A stretch of 64,000 bases of DNA from Gongronella butleri (GCA_025201375.1 JAIWZP010000045.1:176541-240540); one strand, 5' to 3'. Counted from the stretch's first letter, positions 23,014-34,072 are shown. A program made the numbers and translations. Notes: generated by a model not told the origin, from the sequence alone.

Positions 23014-23827
23014 TTATTCGCTGAAACGTAACTCGGTCACCAACGGGATATGACGCCCCAAAAAAAAAAAAAAAAAAGGACAAAAGACTAAGGATGGCGC
23101 GACTTTTACTCTCTTTGTTTGATTGTTGCCTTTTTTACTCCCAATTCCTCTTTTTTTTCTCATTTTTGTCGTTCTTACTCGGATGGGAAATGCGGCGTGG
23201 GGAGGCTGACCTGTGTGGCCATGTAGTCGCGGTCGAGGGGTCCCAGGACGGCAAGAGGCTCGAGGAGATTGGACGAATAAAAGATGTAATCGAGGACGCC
23301 CTTGAAACCGATGGTATAATTGGTATAGTCGAGCTCGCCAATGTAGCCGTAGCTGCTCTTGAGCTTGAAATTGTGGCGGATGCACTCCGAGGTGTACCTG
23401 CCATAGACATGGCCGAGGAATTCGGGATGGCCGGCATTCAAGGCGCCTTGCAGCAGGAATTGGTGGATGCCCGTGCCGGGTCTGGCATTGTAGTCGCCGC
23501 ACATGACGATGGGCAAAGCGGCGTGGCCGGATCGCTGGATAAAGTGCAGCAATTCGTCCATCATGATGCCGATTTGCACGAGTTTGACGTCCGAGAATGC
23601 CTCGTTCCAATGCACGTGCACATTTGTCACGACGAGCCGCTTCTTGGTGTGCATGTCTTCGAGCAACACGAAGATGGCAATGTTGTCCTTGAGCATCAGG
23701 CGGTTGTACGTGTCCTTGGACTCTTTGAAATCCGGTCGTTCCAGCGCCTTTTGCGTGAATTCCACAAACATGTGATTGATGCGCTTGTACCTATAAAAAA
23801 AGGGGGATCAGACATGACGCGTCGCTA

Positions 23828-23866
<39 letters not shown>

Positions 23867-24425
23867 AAGAAAGAAAAGCGCGTTGTGCTTCATGGGTTTT
23901 ACCGCGATGCTTTGTAAAAGATGGCACAGCCGTCAACGAGCTGGCGTTGGTCCTCATCCATGGTTTTTGAGCGCGACTTTGGGTAAAAGAGCCCCTCGTA
24001 ATTGCCATTGGTCTTCATGAACGGTTGGAACACGGTCTCGTAGTGGATGGTGGTGACTTCTTGCAGGCACGCGACGTCGGCCTCGAGATCTTGGATCTCT
24101 GACAGCAACAGGTCTTTGCGATAGTCCCATTCAATGCTCCAGCTTGGTGTGTAGCCGTATTTGCCGTGGTTCACGTACATGGGACACAATGTGTTGTAGC
24201 AAAGCACACAAAAGCATCTAAAACAATGCCATGAATTAAAAAAGGAGAAAACTGGGGATGAAACGAGCCGCTTACCTTGATCTTCGCCGATGGTTTCCAC
24301 CAAATTGATCCATTGGCGTGGTGGTGGCGCGGTGCCCACTGCGAACAAAGCGAACGGGAGAATGTGTGGGCAAAATCGCCCCAAAAAAAAAACCACGCAA
24401 AAAAAATAAAAATAAAAATAAAATC
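23014..24425 (-). pseudogene. 5'-truncated, frameshifted CCR4 pseudogene
   Basis: Equivalent to exons 2-5 of the intact CCR4 at 27521-29654. The LRR exon 1 is absent; homology stops in intron 1 and runs into P450 sequence. Exon 3 has a one-base deletion near 24206 (TTTTGTGTGC versus TTTTGTGGTGC), shifting the frame just before the YNTLCP motif. The last intron's acceptor AG is changed to CG (at 23054-23055), so the exon carrying the catalytic Asp-His (SDH) cannot be joined normally. Exon 4 is otherwise intact: the GDYNARP, TNYT and DYIFYSS blocks are preserved with only about three residue differences from the functional copy. Decay is therefore recent or exon 4 has been homogenised. Confidence 0.9.
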
Positions 24426-24429
24426 GTTT

Positions 24430-25377
24430 GCATGATATTCTTCATGAAACACTCATCAGCACGACCCGATTCCAGAAGCTCACGAAACTCCTTGACTATG
24501 GCTCCGTAAAAGCTGACCATCTTGCGGCGCAATTGGACAAATTTTTCCTTGTTTTGCGGCAGGACGAGCTTGAGCGGGGGAAAAAACTCAGCGGCGCGCT
24601 CGGCTGGACTGAAGCAATTGCCGATTTCCACTGTCAACGCAAATCCCTCGTGCAATCGAGGATCGCCAGGTTCAAAGTTACACATACTGCCGAATGTGAT
24701 CGCAAGAATGGACGTCATGCTGAAATGCTCGAATATTTCCTCAAGGCACATGGGTTCCCCTTTGCTTGCTTCAATGGATTTGCAGACATTGTTGATCAGT
24801 GTATCGCGTCTTTCCTCCACAATGGATTGGTAGTCCTCAATCGCATTTTTGGTCAATCCTCCGTGCGCTATGATGCAAAAAAGAAAAATTAATATTCAAA
24901 ACAATGACGCTCCGCCAGAAACACCTTACCAACGCGTCGCAATCGCCGCCAATGGGGCCCATAGGGATAAAAAACGAATCCGCCGCCATTTTCTAAAGAT
25001 CAGGCCATGAGTTTAAATAAAAATTGGACGCGTTTTACCTCCATCCATAAGATCTTGTACAATAGATTGCGGCATATCACGAGAAGAATAGATGGTGCCT
25101 CTCTCCACGATCAAATCTTGCACAGCCCGCATGGAATTGAGAACGACCCAGTTCTTAGAGCCCATTTTTACAGTGAACACGTCTCCAACGCGCAAACTCC
25201 ACTGGCGAAACAGCTCTTGGGGTGGAATTGACTTGAGAATTTGATGAATGTGCCCAATCAATGGTAAGCTACCCGGCGCGAAAGGTGGCAGATCCTTGGA
25301 GGACGAGTCCGCGCGATAATAATATAAAACAAGCGACGCGATGGCAAGGCCACCAAGGACGTTTCAAGAGTGCCCAT
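24430..25377 (-). pseudogene. Truncated cytochrome P450 fragment
   Basis: Three P450 exons remain on the minus strand. The N-terminal part has a membrane anchor (VLGGLAIASLVLYYYR) and the hinge LPPFAPGSLPLIGH (about 25013-25330). A short exon (about 24916-24993) carries the helix C motif YGPHWRRLRR. The third (about 24430-24867) covers helices D-G up to ECFMKNIMQT. It stops before helix I; the ExxR motif and haem-binding Cys are absent. At the 5' end the only ATG (25377) is one frame off the anchor sequence (17 nt instead of a multiple of 3), and the anchor frame has a stop upstream. The 3' break coincides with the boundary of the CCR4 duplication. Confidence 0.85.
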
Positions 25378-25924
25378 GTTTTGCTAATGAGGCAAAGAGA
25401 GTAGGCGAAATTTGTGTGAATATGATTTTAATCGACTGACCCACCCCAATGCAGCTGCATGTATAAAAAAGGAGAGGGTTACCCGGTTACGCGGGAAACG
25501 CGCGGCCCCTGCCTCCATTTTGATTCCCGCTTGGGTGCACTTGCACAAAAAAAAAAAAAAAAAAGACAATCGCCGTTCGAATGGCAATTGTAGCAAAATA
25601 ATTCAACAATGACCATGTCAAACATGTGATAGATGATTAGAAAGTAATGCTCTAATGCTAAGCTCCTTGCACACCCGATTATCGTGATAAAAAGTACTTC
25701 AAACGAATAGAAGGGGCAAATATCGCTGGATTCCTCCTTTAACATGACATGCAGGAGCGCAGGAGTGCGAGTATGGAATTGCACAATCGAATTGCGGCCG
25801 GAGTTAAATCCTAATAGGGAATTAGGGGAGGTGCGATCAATTCAAGCACCTCCACCAACATGCCGATCGATTCCAATCGGATGCATATCACATGGAGCGC
25901 TATTTTTTTTTTTTTTTGCTCTTC
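25378..25924. other. Gene-free spacer between P450 fragment and duplication copy 2
   Basis: About 550 bp, A/T-rich with an A-run near 25547-25565 and a T-run near 25903. No supported coding sequence or repeat ends. Confidence 0.5.
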
Positions 25925-25952
25925 TTTATTATTTTGATTTTAACATTGAAAC

Positions 25953-27092
25953 ATGACCTTTGATCGTATCTTGTTTCAACGTGAATGTGATGCGTCGTGT
26001 CCCAAGGCTGCCGAAATGCATCGATTTACGCATTTGTGGAGTATTCTGTTGTGCCAATGGAACGATGAAGTTTATCGCGCCATGTACGACATGATCTTGT
26101 TCACCAAGCATGCCCACAGCTGTGGATGTGGTGCGCCATTGAACATGGACGCTTTTTTGGACTACATTAAAAAGTTTGGAGCCGGGGAGAACGAGTCGCG
26201 GGAATTGATGATCGACGTGGATCTTTGGTTGGCCAATGGTCCCAATCAGCCTCCCAAGGATACCAGCCCTGCGAATCTGTATGCTTGTGGCATGTTTGCT
26301 TGGCTTTGCGCGCATGCTTACGGCGGTCGCATTCTCCGTGGCAAAGAGTACATTCAAGCAGGCGATTTGTTGCTTCAACACTGTCTTTATGAACGCGTAT
26401 TGGTTCGCAAGCGCAAAATGGACAGCGGTGTCGATGTCAAAGTCAGGCGGCTGCCATTGGAATACGTGTGCCATCAAGTGATCACACATCGCATTCATGC
26501 CTTCCAAAGTTTGGCGGGGCAAGATGCAAGCAGTGATTTGCCCTTTGATTTGGCCAAAATGTTGGCCATTCATTCTCTCGGCTATTTGTGGATTTACGAT
26601 CCCGATTCTCTGCAGCTGTTGCTCCCTCAAGCTGCGAATGCACACAGTGAGCTTGTTGATCTTGCATTGAATTATGAGAACACCTTGGATAACGGCGAGA
26701 AGCAATCAATTGCGCACGAATTGATCGACACGGATGTTTTCAGGCTCTCCTCTGCTCTCTGGGACCCTGTGGACACAATGAGGAGCGACACGAGTCATTA
26801 CATAGCCATTCATGGGCTCTTCTCCAACCAAGCATTGGGTCAAATCACATGCAACTGCTTAAATCATGATTGCTCCAGCCGCATTCAGCGTCACATGGCC
26901 ATTGCCCTGTTCGTGAATGGTCTTATCCAGAACCCGGCTTCTCGGCAGGTCGGCATGGTCGATTTCCATGCAGAATGGCAACAATTGGCGCTTCAATGTA
27001 ATGGCTGCACTCGTGAAATGTCAGCACTGCTTTTCTCCGCGACGTCTGCACTTTGGTACACGCCCATGTACACATTTTTAGAGCGTCCCTGA
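25953..27092 (+). CDS. Orphan-family protein, copy 2 (379 aa, function unknown)
   Basis: Single-exon paralogue of 21468-22595, four residues longer. It carries the extra segment ELVDLAL around residue 230 and the ending TFLERP. The same conserved blocks are present: MTFDRILFQRECD start, HSCGCGAP, DTSPANLYACGM, RGKEYIQAGDLLLQHC, KRKMDSGVDVKVRRLPLEYV, GQDASSDLPFDLAKMLAIHSL, DTDVFRLSSALWDP, TCNCLNHDCSSR and QCNGCTREMSALLFSATSALWYTPM. These define a family I cannot name. No secretion signal or transmembrane helix is visible. It lies convergent to CCR4, with ~430 bp between stops. The conserved frame across two diverged copies argues that the protein is made. Confidence 0.85.
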   Translation: MTFDRILFQRECDASCPKAAEMHRFTHLWSILLCQWNDEVYRAMYDMILFTKHAHSCGCGAPLNMDAFLDYIKKFGAGENESRELMIDVDLWLANGPNQPPKDTSPANLYACGMFAWLCAHAYGGRILRGKEYIQAGDLLLQHCLYERVLVRKRKMDSGVDVKVRRLPLEYVCHQVITHRIHAFQSLAGQDASSDLPFDLAKMLAIHSLGYLWIYDPDSLQLLLPQAANAHSELVDLALNYENTLDNGEKQSIAHELIDTDVFRLSSALWDPVDTMRSDTSHYIAIHGLFSNQALGQITCNCLNHDCSSRIQRHMAIALFVNGLIQNPASRQVGMVDFHAEWQQLALQCNGCTREMSALLFSATSALWYTPMYTFLERP

Positions 27093-27520
27093 TGTCTTTT
27101 TATCAGTAAACATCCGCCCATGCGAGAACCAGCTTCATCTTTTAATCTCACTTTGGTCAATTGCGGGGCTTTTTTGCACTTTTCGTTTCCAATATCACTG
27201 GTTCTTTCTTGAGATGCATTCCTTTGCTCGTATTTTTTCAAGATATGATATCATATGGCGACGATTTGGCATCGTGCCAATTGCGTCGCCAAATGATGAA
27301 TTGTCCCGTAAATCCCTTTTTTTACAAGAAATTGAGCGGCATTGAATGTTTTCTTATTTTTAAAGTTGCAAAAGAAACAGATACGGAACTAAACTACAAG
27401 GAGAGCAAGGAGGGAGATATCATGTGGGAGGCAAGGAGGGGGGTATCATGACAAATCAAACGAGAACGATCACAAAGCTGAAAAAGGAAGGCATATCGGC
27501 AAAGAGACGATGAAGAAGTA
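27093..27520. other. Convergent 3' spacer, copy 2
   Basis: Spacer between the orphan gene and CCR4 stops, homologous to 22596-23013. No gene seen; both genes must terminate within ~430 bp. Confidence 0.5.
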
Positions 27521-29654
27521 CTAATCCGTAAAACGGAACTCGGTCACCAACGGGATATGACTAGCCAAAAAAAAAAAAAAAGGGCAATGAATAACAATGG
27601 CGCGCCTTTTAACTCTGTTTGTTTTTGCTTGGCGCCTTTTTCACCTCCAATTCCTCTTTTTTTTTTTTTTTCTCATTCTTGTCGTTCTTACTCGGATGGG
27701 AAATGCGGCGTGGGAAGGCTGACCTGTGTGGCCATGTAGTCGCGGTCGAGGGGTCCCAGGACGGCAAGAGGCTCGAGGAGATTGGACGAATAAAAGATGT
27801 AATCGAGGACGCCCTTGAAACCGATGGTATAATTGGTATAGTCGAGCTCGCCAATGTGGCCGTAGCTGCTCTTGAGCTTGAAATTGTGGCGAATGCCCTC
27901 CGAGGTGTACCTGCCATAGACATGGCCGAGGAACTCAGGATGGCCGGCATTCAGGGCGCCCTGCAGCAGGAATTGGTGGATACCCGTGCCTGGTCTGGCA
28001 TTGTAGTCGCCGCACATGACGATGGGCAAAGCTACGTGGCCGGATCGCTGGATAAAGTGCAGCAATTCGTCCATCATGATGCCGATTTGCACGAGTTTGA
28101 CGTCCGAGAATGCCTCGTTCCAATGCACGTGCACATTTGTCACGACGAGCCGCTTCTTGGTGTGCATGTCTTCGAGCAACACAAAGATGGCAATGTTGTC
28201 TTTGAGCATCAGGCGGTTGTACGTGTCCTTGGACTCTTTGAAATCCGGTCGTTCCAGCGCCTTTTGCGTGAATTCCACAAACATGTGATTGATGCGCTTG
28301 TAGCTATAAAAAAAGGGGGGATCAGACATGACGCGTCGCTACAAAAAAAAAAAAAGCGCGTCGTGCTGAATGGGTTTTACCGCGATGCTTTGTAAAATAT
28401 GGCACAGCCGTCAACGAGCTGGCGTTGGTCCTCATCCATGGTTTTTGAGCGCGACTTTGGATAAAAGAGCCCCTCGTAATTGCCATTGGTCTTCATGAAC
28501 GGCTGGAACACGGTCTCATAGTGAATGGTGGCTACTTCTTGCAGGCACACGACGTCGGCCTCGAGATCTTGGATCTCTGACAGCAACAGGTCCTTGCGAT
28601 AGTCCCATTCAATGCTCCAGCTTGGTGCGTAGCCGTATTTGCCGTGGTTCACGTACATGGGACACAATGTGTTGTAGCAAAGCACCACAAAAGCATCTAA
28701 AACAATGCCATGAATTAAAAAAGGAGAAAACTGGGGGTGAAACGAGCCGCTTACCTTGATCTTCGCCGCTGGTTTCCACCAAATTGATCCATTGGCGTGG
28801 TGGTGGCGCGGTGCCCACTGCGAACAAAGCGAACAGGAGAATGTTTGAGCAAAATCACCCAAAAACACGCGCAAAAAATAAAAAGGTGACTCACCAGGGA
28901 GATTTTCGCGGTAATTTTCGATGAGGCCATGTGTTCCCTTTGATGCAAGAATGTGGAGATCGTCGACGAGCGGGTTTCCTTCAATGCCGAGGACGTCGAG
29001 CTGGAAAAGCATACCAATTTCTGCGGGCAAGGCTGTGAGGCGATTGTCAAAGAGAAGCAATTCTTTGAGGGCCACGAGGATGCCGATTTCGGGTGGTAGC
29101 GAGGTGAGCAGGTTGCCCGAGGCATCGAGGATCTCGAGGAGAGACAGATGGCGGATTTCACTTGGCAAATAAGTGAGCTGGTTGTGATTGATGAAGAGAG
29201 CGGTCAGAAAGGTGTAGCGGAACAATGGCGGGGCCAGATGCTTGAGGCGTTGACCGCCCATATCCAACACATGCCATGTCGCCGTCCCATTCTCTTCGTC
29301 GTCGCTACTATCGCTACTGCTGATGCCGCCATTATTGTTCAATCGGTCGTCGTGACCATTGGCCGCTTCGAGCAGCTTGGTCTTGACGTGGCCTGTCGGG
29401 TCGTCTTGCGACAATCGCTTTTGTTGCACAGCTGGCTGCTGTCGCGCCAGTGACGCCACGTAGCGCGCGTGCCAATGCGGCATGCTGCTACTCTTACGCG
29501 ACTGATTCGCCTTCATCTGCTGCTCTTGCATATACCCGTTGGTTGACGCGTACGGGTATTCCTTGTCAAAAAAGTACGGCGCCGTCACACCGCTCCCATA
29601 ATCGTCGTACGGCTGTATGAGCGCATTTGGCCCGTGGTGACTTGAGTTGAGCAT
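27521..29654 (-). CDS. CCR4: CCR4 deadenylase (LRR + endonuclease/exonuclease/phosphatase domain)
   Basis: Five exons: 28895-29654, 28755-28817, 28381-28696, 27692-28303, 27521-27560; 596 aa. The first ~165 residues are Gln/Asn/Ser-rich. Leucine-rich repeats follow (about 165-255; LPSEIRHLSLLEILDASGN, LPPEIGILVALKELLL). The nuclease domain begins at PPPRQWI and contains YNTLCP, the catalytic Glu in CLQEV, KSRSKTMDEDQRQLVDGCAI, the DNIA block, GDYNARP with the catalytic Asp/Asn, TNYTIGFKGVLDYIFYSS, and the terminal SDH created by splicing of the 40-nt last exon. It is the catalytic poly(A)-shortening subunit of the cytoplasmic Ccr4-Not complex; the LRR binds Caf1. Shares a 485-bp divergent promoter with the PPP1R37-like gene. 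The partial duplicate at 23014-24425 is a pseudogene. Confidence 0.96.
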
Positions 29655-30139
29655 AATAAAACAAAGTAAAAAGGCATGCACAAAAGGCAAAAAACAAAAG
29701 AAAAGTATGGAGAAAAGAGGAGAATGAAAAAGAAAAAAAAAGAAAAAGAGGGAGAGCACGTCTTGTTTTCATTCCCTTTTTTTTCTCATCAGACCACGTG
29801 ACACCGCCATAATTGTCAAAACAAAAAAAAAAGACCCGGTGGGCGCTTTCGTTCCATTTTGCGCCCTTTTGCAAGCAAATCCATGGATCATTCACCTTTT
29901 TTTTTATTTTTCTCATTTGCCATGGAGTGCTGCGAATGGAATTGCTGCGCGCGTATGACGAAACGCGCGTTTGCTCGCCAAAGGGCGGAGCCAGGACCGC
30001 AGGGGAAACCCATTGGTCCAATCAGAGTGCTGAATTTCAAAAAGGCACACGTGCATGATCTTTTCTTTTGATTGTGAGCGCCCTCAATTCCTTTTTTTTT
30101 TTTTCTCCTCGGTTCCTTCTCTGTCTCTTTGTTAACAGT
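29655..30139. promoter_or_regulatory. Bidirectional promoter, CCR4 / PPP1R37-like gene
   Basis: 485 bp between divergent ATGs. The CCR4 side is purine-rich on plus (pyrimidine-rich leader in its direction); the right side has a T/C-rich tract directly before the ATG at 30140. No unambiguous TATA element. Confidence 0.5.
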
Positions 30140-33064
30140 ATGGCTGCCCTGCACACTGCCGAGCCTCCGTTTGACTATAACCCAGAATGCAAGCCCAAAA
30201 AAAGCATTCTTAAGCGTCACAAGCCCTCATCCACCAGCTGGCTAGCCAGATTCGGTGACCAGCTTGCTACTGCTGCCTCTTCTTCGCCTTCCGGCACGGC
30301 CAATCAAGGGCACCAAAGCCAACAACAGCAACAACAGCCGCAACAACAGCGGCCACTGGCGCTTTTCCGCAAATTAGTGGCTTCGACGCCCTTGCCCACG
30401 CCCGCCGTTGCGTCGGCATCTGAGAAACAGAAAAACGAGGACGACCCCGCCCCGCTCGACGACCAATTGGACGCCAAGCAGCTCAAACGCGTACGTTTCC
30501 CGCTCGCCAAGCTCACCACCGAGTATTTCCCCTATGCCACCAACAGTGACACCACCGCCACCAAGGAGCCCATTGCATCGCCGACTAGCCCCATCCCAAT
30601 TGTGGGCTCTGCACCCGTGACAACGGGCAACATCCTCATTTACTATGAACAAGCTTGCAAAAATAAGGATACGTTCATGCTGCCGCCCCTTGCTGCTTTG
30701 ATTGTAAGATATGAAAAAAACGAGAATCGGAAAAAAAAGCTCATTGAACCCTTTTTGAACAGACCCAGCCGCAGCACGGCCTCACATTTATCGATTTGAC
30801 CGACCAGCCATTAACGCGTCGCCACATGGAGCCTCTTGCCGATATGCTGTGTCTCGATTTCGGCTTGCAGACCCTCAAGCTGCGGAATTGTCAGCTGGAG
30901 GAAGACGTAAGAGGATCAATTCCATAATCCCATACGTACGACGCGTCTCACCCCCGTTTTAATAGTCTTTACGCATCTTGCTGCACAGTCTCCTGGTCGC
31001 CAATGGCCTACAACACCTCGACCTCTCGTACAACAGCAAAATACAGCTAAAAGGATTCAAGTACATCTCCATCTTTGTCAAAAACGTAAGTGATATTAGG
31101 GTGGAAAAGCGAGCACATGACAAAAAAAAAAAATAAAGCTCATTTCCCTTATTGTTTTTTATTTTTGTAGTCCAATCGCCTGCAATCGCTCGATTTGTCG
31201 GGCACAACGCCAGATAAAAAGGCCGTGCAATATCTCGGTCAATCACTGATGCAACAGTCATCGCGTTCGCTGTCGAGTCTTATATTGGATCGGTGTGCAT
31301 TTCGCGCGCCGCATCTCGAGGCCCTGAGTGGCGCTGTGCGGCGTGCGGGTCTTGAGCACTTGTCGCTCAAGCACAACCAACTCAATCAGCAGGCCGCCCT
31401 ACACATTGGCGTCATGTTGCGCGATTATGACGATGAATCCAATGGCAGCACCTCGCAAAACGGCATCCGCGCCCTCGTCCTCGATAACAATGACCTGCGC
31501 CAAGGCATCCAGTACGTCGCACAGGCGCTCCGCAGAAATCACAGCCTGCGCTCGCTTTCGCTTGTCGACTGCAAGCTGGATGCCGCGGCTTGCGGCCACA
31601 TTGCTGAAGCTTTGGTACGAATTTCCCTCATTTTTTGCTTGAACCACTCTTACGATGCTCACTCATGCTTTTTTTTTTTTACCAGAAATACAATGGAAAC
31701 CTCCAGTCAGTTGTCCTGGCGCGCAACCCTCTAGGCGCAAACAATCAATTGGCGGGGGTAAATCCACAATGGAAAAAAAAAAAAAAAAAAAAAAAAAAAC
31801 GAGAAAAAGAGAGGATATTGACGCATTCATTTGCAGATCAATGCTCTCAAGCAAGCGCTCTACGTTAATCACGCTCTGGTCGACCTCAACCTGACGGATT
31901 GTCAATTGGGATCTGCAGGTAAACGCGGGTCATGTCCATAAAATACGCGTTTGACACCTTGTTTTTCGATAGCGGCGATTGCCCTTGCTGAGTGTTTGCC
32001 AGAAAGCAAATCATTGAACAAGCTTGACCTCGCGCACAACCCGCAAATCGACATGGGTGGCCTCCTTGCGCTCGTGTCCGGCCTCAGGCTGAACAAGTCG
32101 CTCACCTTTTTGGACATCAACATACCTGTAAGCCATTGTCCAATTTTCTAGGGTGAAATGACTCATTCTTGTTCTTTTTACGAAAAAAAAAAGAACGCCG
32201 ACGCGGAACGGATCAAAGTGCAGGCGGACATGGCGGTGTTGTGTGACCGAAATGCACGTCTAAAGCAGGAACAGCAGCATGACAGTGATACTAGCAGCTC
32301 ACACAGCTCGCATGGCACTGGCAACAGCAGCAGCAGCAATTGGGTCACGACCACGCAAGCCACGGCACGATTGTCGCTGCAGGAGCGCCTGACTGCTGTT
32401 ACTCGCGGTAAAAACACACGCCCTTCTTCCATGCGAGCGTCGCCGCCGCCACCTGCTGCCACGCCATCACCACCGTCTCCACCCACCGTCGATTACTCTC
32501 TGGAAACGTCGCAGGCGGAGCTCCTTGAGGCCATGCTTGGCGCCACACAACACGATACCGTTGAAAATGAAGATGCCATTGTGGTAAAACGCGAAAAAAA
32601 TGCGTATGACATTCATGAATGTCTCATATTTTTTCTTTCTTTTGGTGAATAGCAAGTATACCATCGATGCCGACAGCTGCTTGATACACTGAATCAAGAC
32701 ATCCCGCAGCTTGTGGACACGGATGCCATTGGTAAAACGTCAAAAAAAAAAAAGAAGGCTATTGACCTCTTTTTTTTTTCAATTGACAGGCCCTGCACTG
32801 AGCCTGAGCGATCGACTGTCGGCTGCAATTGCCACGTACGACGCACGATTTATCATCAAGGCCCAGGATGTCACTGCCGAGCCCCAAAACGCGCCGGATT
32901 TGCCAGATGCGCCCTCACCTTTTGAAATCGGGGACGACGATGAGGACGAGGATGCAGCCAATGACATTCACCAGCTCCGCAAAGAGAAGGAATGCGAAGA
33001 AGGTCTCGCATTTAAACGCGCAAAGGAAGCTGACGATGACCATTTAGAGCAGACGGCTTCCTAG
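30140..33064 (+). CDS. Leucine-rich repeat protein, PPP1R37-like phosphatase-1 regulatory subunit
   Basis: Ten exons: 30140-30703, 30763-30906, 30966-31085, 31171-31614, 31686-31757, 31837-31918, 31973-32127, 32194-32583, 32653-32731, 32790-33064; 774 aa. The N-terminus is disordered with KPKKSILKR and a poly-Q tract (~60-70). A candidate PP1-docking RVxF motif, KRVRFP, is at residues 116-121. Residues ~190-520 are ribonuclease-inhibitor-type LRRs (LQTLKLRNCQLEE, LQHLDLSYN, LRSLSLVDCKLDAAACGHI). The C-terminus is Ser/Pro- and acid-rich. Architecture matches PPP1R37 and its fungal homologues, which bind protein phosphatase 1; the PP1 link is inferred from RVxF plus LRR. Exon 8 uses an acceptor at the end of an A-run (AAAAAG at 32185-32193) instead of a pyrimidine tract, chosen because it alone keeps frame and the conserved INIP-to-helix junction. 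Confidence 0.88.
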
Positions 33065-33303
33065 TTGGCATCCTTTTATTTTTATTTTTTTACGTTTTAC
33101 ATGTAATTTAATTCACTTTTTTACCATGATTTCATGAAAAAAAGGGCGGGTTCCGAACAATTGTCAGATCGAGTGTCAAAAACCGGGGCCGGCTGTGTGG
33201 TTGGTGCGGTGCTTGAAATTGAAGAGTTGGCGGCCATTGTTGCGTGCCGCTCCTTCTTGTCTTCTTGTTTTTCCTCTTCTTCCCTGATTTTTTATTACCA
33301 TCC

Positions 33304-34072
33304 ATGGCTCCCCAACAAAAGTCTGGTATCGCCGTTGGTCTTAACCATGGCCACATCACCACTCGCCGTGAATTGAAGCAAAAGGTTTCCTACCGCAAGG
33401 GTGTACGTATCAGACCAGATGAGAGATGGATGGATAGCGGGATGGATGGATGGAGAGAGGCGGGAGAAATAGGCCACGACCCACGCTACGAATCGATTTG
33501 CGACACCATCCATATCCATCATCGACACGAACAACGCACGCATCATCCCATTTCACCATCCATTGAATCTATCGACCCAATTCCGCCCCACGATCACGCG
33601 AAACAATGGATGGATGGATGCGTGCATGAGACGGATGGATGGATGTATCGAATGCAATTCAGTGCGATGGATCGCCTATGCCTCTCCTGTCTCACACCGC
33701 TTGTGATGCGATAAAAAAAACCGTGTGCTCACCCCTTGTCTCTTTTTTTTTTCTACATCACACAGGCCGCCTCCAAGCGCACCACCTTTGTCCGCGGTGT
33801 CATCCGTGAGGTTGCCGGCTTCGCCCCCTACGAGCGTCGTGTCATGGAATTGATCAAGAACTCCAAGGACAAGCGTGCCAAGAAGCTCACCAAGAAGAGA
33901 GTAAGCGAACTTGACATTGACGAAAATGCAACGACAAACGAGTGACCTAACATTGTCTCTATTTTTTTATTTTTTTTATTTTTATTTTTTGCTTTAGCTC
34001 GGCACCTTCCTCCGTTCCAAGAAGAAGATCGACGAATTGACCAACGTGATTGCCTTGAGCCGACGTGCTTAA
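33304..34072 (+). CDS. RPL36: 60S ribosomal protein L36 (eL36)
   Basis: Three exons: 33304-33402, 33766-33900, 33998-34072; 102 aa. Clear eL36 sequence: [19 protein letters not shown], then [37 protein letters not shown], ending LSRRA. It is a structural protein of the large cytosolic subunit. Intron 1 is unusually long for this window (363 nt) and full of GGAT repeats, as often seen for regulatory introns of ribosomal protein genes. The ATG follows the upstream stop by only 240 bp, with a T/C-rich leader typical of translation-machinery genes. Confidence 0.97.
33425..33660 (+). repeat. GGAT/TGGA-rich microsatellite segments in RPL36 intron 1
   Basis: Three clusters of the tetramer (33421-33455, 33605-33622, 33634-33648) plus complementary CCATCCATATCCATC at ~33506-33520, allowing intron hairpins. 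I found no convincing snoRNA C/D or H/ACA boxes. Confidence 0.6.

Larger units (their letters stand above)
21440..24420. repeat. Segmental duplication, copy 1 (orphan gene + decayed CCR4)
   Basis: Colinear with 25925-28880 at an offset of about 4.49-4.51 kb. It starts about 30-40 bp upstream of the orphan-family ATG and ends inside the sequence homologous to CCR4 intron 1, where P450-derived sequence begins. Divergence is uneven. CCR4 exon 4 is nearly identical between copies, while the orphan gene and the spacer between the two genes differ at roughly a fifth or more of positions. Confidence 0.85.
25925..28880. repeat. Segmental duplication, copy 2 (orphan gene + intact CCR4)
   Basis: Partner of 21440-24420. 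The right edge lies in CCR4 intron 1, immediately beside the LRR exon, which is unique to this copy. Copy 2 is therefore likely to be the ancestral locus and copy 1 the derivative. Confidence 0.85.

Noticed and set aside
23094..24020. 308-residue plus-strand frame opposite the CCR4-like pseudogene (and its twin at 27619-28395)
   Set aside because: Antisense shadow of a conserved nuclease exon; the minus-strand frame carries all the catalytic motifs.
30304..30652. Minus-strand Gly/Cys-rich frames over the first exon of the LRR gene
   Set aside because: Shadow of the Gln/Pro/Thr-rich coding strand.
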